A stretch of DNA of 64,000 nt from Triplophysa rosa (taxonomy: Eukaryota; Chordata; Actinopteri; Cypriniformes; Nemacheilidae): contig NC_079912.1 in NCBI RefSeq assembly GCF_024868665.1, positions 19,637,496 to 19,701,495 on the forward strand, given 5' to 3'. Position 1 is the stretch's first letter; every line of letters starts with the position of its first letter. Positions 50,801-59,800 of this stretch are shown one piece after another. Both the position numbers and the translations under genes were made by a program. The notes below the pieces were generated by a model. The model saw only the letters and a program-made list of their open reading frames with translations. It did no database searches and had not been told where the DNA came from.

Positions 50801-53800
50801 AGGGTCCATGATGCTACGTACGCTTCTGGCTGTGTGCGAAATCGCCCACTTACCCTCATTCACTATTCCCTACATTAGTTCACTAATATAGTCCACTTTA
50901 AGGAAAGGGTGAAAACAAGTGACTAAATTCGGACACTCGGTGCACTGGAAATGCTGCGGGCGCCATCTTCTGCCGAGACGCGGGAATTCATTCAGCGCGA
51001 GCGTCACGATAGATGGCTAGCAGCTAGCCGCGATATTGTTACTATGATGCATCATGGAATTAAACGAGTGCACTCAATAATGTCGTACTATAAATTCGAA
51101 CACCACTAAAAATGGATGTCCCCTCAAATAGTGCACTATATTAGGGTATAGGGGGCTATTTCGGTCACAGCCTGTTTTGATATTTCGGTCAGTTATCGCG
51201 AGATTAATGAGATCAGCGAACATTGCAACGTTAAATATCACAAACAGTCCTATGTACATTTATAAAGTAAAAAATTTAAAGTAAAAAAATGTATATCAAG
51301 TTAAACACTAACACGTGGGGTATTTTTTAACATTAAATTCTGCGCAAATAATTTGTTACATTTAAAGATAATTGAGATCTTAACCCGAATTATAATGAAA
51401 GTTTTCCATTTTATGAATGTGCCTAAATAAATAACAGTTTTATTTTTGACATATCTAAATCATTTAAAATAATATAAAGCTGGGTCTATATGATTATGAT
51501 ATCATTCAATTATTTCGATATGATTATGATTATTGGTCTATTTAATTACATTTCTTAAATTTATGCCCAGATTATTAAATTACATGGAAATATATTTACA
51601 TTAACATTAATTCATTTGGCAGACGCTTTTATCCAAAGCGATTTATAACTAGGAGAGCATATAAACATTTTGTTAGTTTACAAGGCCATGCTACTAGGAG
51701 GATTAAAGCTGGACTAGATTATCTATTCAAGACATCTAATTTATGTTGGTCTTGAAATGTTATACACGTGTGGTGTATAAAGGCCAGAACTGTTACACAT
51801 TACTGTGTGCTGGAAATGAACATAAATTAATTGACACGTGATGTCTGCCTTCCTTTTTTCTTCTCTTCTTTTTTAAGCTTCATTACGTGTCCCAGGAGCC
51901 GACAGCGACGATGAAACCAAAACGCCTTCCGCATCTCCATACCACGGTCGGTCACGGCCCGCTTCTCTGATCGCAGACTCTTCATCCGAGTCAGATGAGG
52001 GAGATGCCAGAGGAGAGGTCATATATACATTATGTGTTTATGTCACAATTTACAAGGCCAATGTTTGCTCTTCTGTTCTGAAAAGACAACTTTTTAAAAT
52101 GCATTTTTACAGATGTTTGATATCTATGTGGTGACTGCTGATTACAACCCTATTGGGGTCAGTAAAGAGACCATCTCTCTGAAGGAGGGCCAGTATGTCG
52201 AGGTTTTGGACTCTGCTCACCCCCTTAAATGGCTGGTTCGCACCAAACCCACCAAATCCACCCCGTCTCGGCAGGGATGGGTGTCTCCTGCATATCTCGA
52301 CAAAAGGCTGAAGGTCTGAAATGAATGTTTAGGTGTTTTTTTGTCCTAATGCAGAGATTAATATTAATGATGACCTCCTGGTTGTGTTAAAAGCTATCTG
52401 CAGATGCAACAGACCTCCCAGAAACCACCAGAGAGGAACTCACCGAAACAGAATACAAAAAGAAACTCTGGTAAATTTACACACATACCAAGAAAGTCAT
52501 TGGATAGAAGTAATAAGTATTAATATGCTGTATAATGCTACAACCTCTCAATTCTGTGTCCGTTTCACTTGCTCCTAGTCAACTCATCCAGGATCTGATC
52601 AGCACAGAGTCTGAGTTTCTGAAGGAGATGGAGTTTGTCATGTCAAATCATCTGAAGCGTGTTGGCGAGGAGGGCACATCACCTCATATCACCAGCCACA
52701 AGGAAACCATCTTTCGTAACATCAGCGATTTGAAGATTTTCCATAGCAGGTAAAGAGGACCAGGCAATTATATCATGTTCATTTAAATATTAATCTTTTA
52801 TAATATATATCATAAATATGCATTGGTCATATAGCCTGAAATAGTGTTGAAATGGAGAAAATACATTTTAGCATAAAAAAAGTGTTTTATTTCCTTTCCA
52901 GCTCTTTGTTGCCTGGTCTGCGCGAGTGCGACACAGACGATGACATCGCTATGCATTTCCTGAAACATTCTGAAGGTTTTGAGAAATATCTGCAGTATCT
53001 CGTTGGACAGACTGAGGCTGAGTCTGCTATCGGCGAGAAGGACGTGCATCAATACTTTAAGGTAGGTTCCAAACGTGATCATTGACAGTATTGTAATCTC
53101 TGTCATGAGTGTGCGACTGATGATTATCTGTGTCTTTTAAAGAAAACAGAAGCTCTACAATTTCATATGATTTTTTTCCATCAGGATTATACAGCCTCAG
53201 AGTTGGCGAATGTTGACCCCTCAGAAGGTCCTGTGTTGAGTATTGATGCTTACCTTCAGAGGCCCCTGGAGAGAATACAAAAATACAGAGCTTTGCTGAA
53301 GGTACTTTTGCTTTACAGTCATTTGAATGGCTACTACTCCACTTATGCAGAAATGCTGAATAATTCTACGAATTGTATTGAAGAATGTTTTTATCCAATT
53401 ACATGCAGTATATTCAACAATCAACCTCAATAACAATTAGATTGTGATGACATTCACGAGTGCCTTGCTGTATTTTAGGATATGATACGGAACAAAGCGA
53501 GGAACGGTCAGAACTGCTCCTTGCTGGAGCAGGCCTACGCCATGGTGTCATCTCTGTCACAGCGCTCGGACAACACACATCATGTGTCTCTTATCGAGAA
53601 TTACCCTGCCAATCTGGAGGCACTGGGAGAACCCATTAGACAGGTACAATACACACATAACACATCCTTACAGAAACAATGTGGAGATTTTAGCGGCATC
53701 TAGCGGTGAGGTTGCGAATTGCAACCAACGGCTCGCTCCACCCCTCAATTCCGAAGCACTACGGCGGCTGGGCTGACACAGGACTAATAGTGGGTTCACA

Positions 53801-56800
53801 CCAAACGCGAACAATCGTGTTCCACGGTCTTTATTACTCGCGGGAAAAGTTCGTTATTTTCGCGTGAGGGACGGGAAATGGCGAATATTTTCAACCTTCG
53901 CCGCATTGACTTTGAATGTAATTTACTCGCGCACCTAATTCGCGTTTGGTGTGAACCCAGTGTAATGCTGTGTTCACACCAAACGTGAACATTCGCATTC
54001 CACGCTCTTTACTACACGCGGGAAAATGAGTCATGAGTGACGCGAAAAACATCACGCGACAGGGAGTGTCTTCTCGCGTCCGGACCCATCATCCAGTAGG
54101 TGTCAATGAGCTCTTTGCATTTTCAACTTGCGCGGAAGACTTGCAACAGGCGACGCGAAAGACGCGAAATGGGCGGCGCGATTGTGGCGATTCGCGTTAT
54201 TCGTGTCGCCTGCTACGAGTTCGCATCTATTCGCGTCTTTGCATTGACTTTGTATGTACTGTAATTTACTCATGCAAATTGCTTAATTCACGTTTGGTGT
54301 GAACGCAGTGTAAGATGTCGTCGCGTTTTCGCTTCTTTATCGAAGGAGATAATGTATTCCGCAGAGCAGTTTGTCCCTTCAGGGCTACTGTAGAAACAAC
54401 ATGGCCAATTCCATGTAGGCTAATATATAAATGCAAATGTATAGCTATGTACATTATATTGCAGTTTTGTCAGTAGATCCTCCTAAATATTACAGACTGA
54501 ACCTTTAAACAAGTTCTTTACAGTTTTTTCATTGACAGCACAATAGCGAGGACTCTTTATGTTATTTCTTTATAGCTACGCCGCGTAAAAAAATTAATGT
54601 GATCAATTGTGAATTTTGAATCAAATATGAATTAGTGTTAACTGCACACATATTTAACTTATATAACACTTAAACACTGTTTTGTAGGGACCTTTTACAG
54701 TTTGGGAAGGCGCACCTGGAGTTCGCACATCCTCTAGAGGTCATCACCGTCACGTCTTTCTCTTCAAAAACCATGTGGTCATCTGCAAGCAGAAGAGAGA
54801 CACATCCACAGACACCCAGACATACGTCTTCAAGAACATGATGAAGGTATGAGACCCTCAAAAAAGAGGCTGGAAATGAGACCGTGACCAACATTTCTTT
54901 GAATTCTTATTTGATTTGAACGTAGCTCACAAACATTGATGTAAATGAGACTGTGGAGGGAGACGAGAGAGCGTTCGAGATCTGGCACGAGCGAGAAGAT
55001 TCGGTGAGGAAATACACACTTCAGGCCCGGACCGTTATTCTGAAGAACTCCTGGCTCCGTGACCTCCGTGATCTTCAGCAGCAATACAGCATGCCAACGT
55101 GGTGTAAGCCGCCCACTCCTGCATCTTCCACGTGTTAACGCAGCAAACACGACACAATATTTACAACAATCTGTGTTTAACAGGCCATCCAGATTTTGAC
55201 GCAGTGCTAACAGATTGCACAGCAGAACTCGGACAGACGGTCAAACTCGCCTGTAAGGTCACCGGCGTTCCTAAACCACAGGTCGCCTGGTATAAAGGTA
55301 AGGAATATGTTGGGTTGATGCTCCTGGTGGGTTGTGTTGCCTTCGTAACTGAAATACTTGAACCCTAATCTACTCTCTCAAACAGACGGGCGTCCCGTAA
55401 AGGCGGATCCTCATCACATCATCATCGAAGACCCGGATGGCTCCTGCACGCTCATCTTAGACAACATGACGGCAGACGACTCGGGACAGTACATGTGCTT
55501 TGCTACAAGCTCTGCGGGCAATGCCAGCACTCTTGGAAAAATCACTGTGCAGGGTGAGTGACAGAACTGAGAAAAGAGAAAAGGACAGATGAGATCTCGT
55601 TAATATCTCTATTGTTTTCCTAGACATCAGTGAGATTCAGTGGAGAGCAAATGGAAGTATTTGCATGAGTCTTCTGCATCTCAGATAGTCATAAATCTGT
55701 CATTACGCTGGATTCACACGGGGCGTCAGCGTCAACGCTTCTCATTTACTTTGAATGGGTGACGCCATGCGTTGCCGAACTGAATTGTGGGTCCATCAGC
55801 GTCGCTTCACTGGCGTTGCTTGCGGCAAGAAGTTGAACATTTCTCAACTTTTCAAGCACCAATCTGATCTCCTTATGCAAATAACCTAGTGCAGGCGCTA
55901 GCCAATTGCGTTCATGCAAGACCGGAGAACAATTTGATTGGCTGTTGTGACTATGACCATCACGTCGGCCACGCTTCAGACACGCCCTCCGTCAAGCGTT
56001 GACGCTGACACCCAGTATGAATCCAGCGTTAGTGTGTCAAAAGAGATGTCAACAATGTGTCAAACTGAGCTCAGATTTGTCAAATCAAAAGTCAATATAA
56101 TTGAAGATCTCAACATGAACTCAAACATTTCTCATCCAATTGACCCAAATCCAGATTATTTGACCTCTACAATCTACATTCATTTTACACCTTTATATTT
56201 TAACAACTAACTTATTTGTTTCTAGTTTGGTCCCCTAAGCAATTTAAAGAAAAACACCTGCGACTAAGTTGGTACTTAAAAGATAAACATCTGTGCCCGG
56301 TTGCATGAAATCCCTTAAGTGAAGGTTTTCCTGAGGGAAAAATATCCCTGAGGTCAGAGATTTCTTCAAGAGCGTTGCAACAAAGGTCTTAACCGTCACC
56401 TTTAAGTGATTATACTTAGCATTCCACCATAGTTTCTGTCAAAACGCGGTTGCCGTAGTAATGCTAGAAATCATGCATACCATTGACTTTAAAGTCCCAG
56501 TGAAATAAAAAAGGACAATTCTTATTTTTTCATGAAATATTGCTTATCAATGTGGGTCATTTTCTTTTTAAAATTCATATACCCTCATAATCTTCAGTTA
56601 AAATCTGAAAATGGGGGGCAGTTGTGACCTAATGGTTAGAGAGTCGGACTCATGACCAGAAGGTTGCCGGTTCGATTCCCAGGGCCGGCGGGTAACGACT
56701 GAGGTGCCCTTGAGCAAGGCACCTGACCCCTACTTGCTCCCCGGGCGCTGCAGTGATAGCTGCCCACTGCTCCGGGTGTACATGTGGTCACCACTTGCTG

Positions 56801-59800
56801 TGCGTGTGGTCACTCCTCTCTGGATGGGTTAAATGCAGAGGTCACATTTCGTTGCCTTGTACTTGTACATGTGCAATGACAATAGAGTTGAATCTAAATC
56901 TAAATCTAAAATGCACTTCCGTCCTGTAACGACGTAAATTAGACGGCTTGGGCGGAGCATCCGTTAACTCCTCCCCTTCAACTGTCAGTCTGCTGCCAGC
57001 TTCATTTCAAAATCAATGCAACAGCTGTTGTTACACATCCAATCAATTCGCAGTGAAAAACGCAAGCCACGCCCACTTGTTTCTACTTGGAAATTCCTTT
57101 TCACTCGGAAATGTGTCAGAATACGGAAGTAAAAACGATCGTTTCGGGTTCACAGGGACTTTAATACACCACAAATGTAACATTACAGCTACTGAAACAT
57201 TTGAGTTGTGGACAATATTAACAGTACAGCAAAAAAGCTAATATTTTAGATAAATACGCAAAAAGAAAGAACACCCTCTTAATCTGCTATATCACATCAA
57301 ACTGATATTTTTTCAATAATCGTGTATTATTAGTCTCGTTTTATCTCTGAAAATGAGCGTCATTACTTCATTGAACATGATATCATGCATTGGTCCCTTC
57401 ATTTCTTACAGTAGAAAGGCAACTTGAGGACTTTGTTGCAACGCAAAAAAGAACTTAAGGAAACACTTTAGCAGTTAAGGGTTAATACTTATTTACAGCT
57501 GTAAGGTTTCTTTAAGTGAACTCTTAGGTTTTTCTTGCAACCAGTTTCTCATTGGGTGCCCTTGACCCTATATCTAAGGGTTTTCCTAACTTAAGAGCTC
57601 TTGAGCAATAACATTGTCTTCTGGGTGAATGTCACGGTCATGTACAGTATATTCATGTAAGAAATTCCTGTTAATCCCGATTCTTTCTCTTCCAGTACCT
57701 CCACGTTTTGTGAATAAGATCAGGAACGCCACGCTCTTTCCTGGAGAAGATGTTCAGTTCTCTTGCACCATTCAGAGTGCACCGAGTCCCAAAATAAGGT
57801 AATATTTTTAAATGTAAATGTAAACTCCAGAGGAGTAAATTATACAAGTGAAAGGTTTTCACGATCAACTTCAAATGAGTACAACTATGGCATAACCCTG
57901 ATTAGTTGACCTGTATCTCTATGGACAGATGGTTTAAGGAGGGTAAACTGCTGACAGATCAAGAGAAGTATCAGACGTACGGTGAATCTCGCAGTGGAGT
58001 TCTGGTTCTGGTTATCAAGAACCCTGGAGAGAGAGATCTGGGTCACTACGACTGTGAGGTATAAACCTGATGAATGTAGTCAGTCCATTAACTTACTTGC
58101 TCTTTTTAAACAAGACAAGAAGTGCACGTTCATACTGTAATAAAAAGATTTGTGGAATCTTGTTTTATTGGTATGGTAATAATGTGGGAATGATCAAATA
58201 GCAGTCTTTCGTTGAGTTGTGTAAATCATCTAATGATGACTGTACGGTTGATCCGCAGCTGTCAAACCGTCTGGGCAGTGCCAGGTGTGCCGCTCAGCTC
58301 GTCACTCCCGCTGTGGCGATGGCAGGAGAACGCAGAGCGGATCAGGCCATCTCTATAGAAGGTACATGTCTGTGACAGCACCTCCTCCATTATGTGCTTC
58401 TGTTAGCTTTCCTGTAGCTCAGTGGTTAGAGCATGCGCTAGCCACGCCAAGGTCATGGGTTCCATTCCAGGGATTGCACATAGAAAACAAATGTATAGTA
58501 TTAATGCAACGTAAGTCGCTTTGGATAAAAGCATCTGCCAAATGCATAAATGTAATGTTACTACTTCACTTGTTTACATCTTTAAAGTGATTAAAGTAGT
58601 AAATATAATGAAGAAATGAATCAAATAAATTGTATGATCATGTAAAAATGTATTATGACGTATTGCTGAGGAATGTAATATTGTAACATTTATAAAATGT
58701 ATGTTTAACTATATTAGACATTTTAACTATGTTCCTTTTTTCTTTTAGTGACAGAACAGGAGACAAAAATACCAAAGAAAACCATTATTATGTAAGTCTT
58801 ACTTTTGAATCTCACCTAATGTTCTTTATTTAAAACATTCAGTATAATTTTATAATATAATTTTATGTCTAATTTATATAACTTAAACAATGTATACTCC
58901 ATTTGAGGGGCACTAAATTGTGTTTTTTGTTTATTGACCTGTGGTGCCACATTCAACATTTTTATAGTTGCTACTCTTGTGTTAAATTCTACACAGAATG
59001 TGCTAATAATCACACTGTACAACCAAACACATGTGCTTTTTCCACCATAAGCGAGGAGACCATCACCACCGTGGTGAAGAACACACGCATGAAGCGTCAC
59101 GCGTCCCCCCGAGCCTCCCCTATGGGTGCTTACCGCTCGGAGACCTCCACGCCTGAACCGCCCAGACAGAGACGACCTCCGGCTAGAAAGACCGTCCCGA
59201 CGCTCTACGTTCAGGAGCCCGCAGGGGCCACGGCCAGGAATCCCAGATGGGTAGAAGTTGAGGAGATAATCGAGTATAAAGTGAACAAATCACCTAGGTT
59301 ACCAAGAAGAAGAGGCGTTTCCCCTGGCAAGCCGTCACCACCTGGCAACTCGAACACTAATAACTCGAACAACAAGTTGGTGGAGACCGCATCCATGGGT
59401 GCTGTGACTTCACAAGAAGATGCTGCACAAAATGAGGCGGAGGTCGACAATCTCCCCACGACGTTTGGAGAAATCTCCGATCTAGATGAAGATGAAGGAA
59501 CCATCATCCTCGAGCCGGAAGACCATCAGGATGAACAAGACCGGGATGGTGCGACTCGCGGGAGTCGAGTTCTCACTCTTGAAGACCTCGAGGACTACAT
59601 CCCTCAGGAAGGTGAAACCTTCGGCAGCGCTATAGACCGTCAGCCAGCCGTCCAGACACCCTGCGAGATCTCTGTCTTGCAGAGAGAAATTAACGAACCC
59701 GTCATTGGCAAACCCGTTCTGTTGAACGTGGGCCGTCCCGTGGCACCCGCAAAGCCTCGCATGGGCTTCTTCAGCTCCTTTAAGGAGCACCTAACCAGCG

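Larger units (their letters stand above)
49235..51877 (+). other. 2.6-kb obscurin intron upstream of the SH3 exons
   Basis: Holds a CTCC-rich tract (about 49745-49780), a MITE (50829-51172) and an antisense L2/SINE tail (about 51597-51660). A weak candidate 39-nt exon near 49828-49866 is treated in the findings. Confidence 0.6.
56296..57544. mobile_element. outer DNA element of a three-level nested insertion
   Basis: CCCGGTTGCATGAAA at the left and TTTCTTGCAACCAG at the right are imperfect inverted repeats, each followed inward by CTTAAGTGA-type motifs. It contains the element at 56490-57163. Confidence 0.6.

Noticed and set aside
58407..58480. tRNA-Ala gene
   Set aside because: Box B is degenerate and the sequence continues into an L2-type SINE tail.
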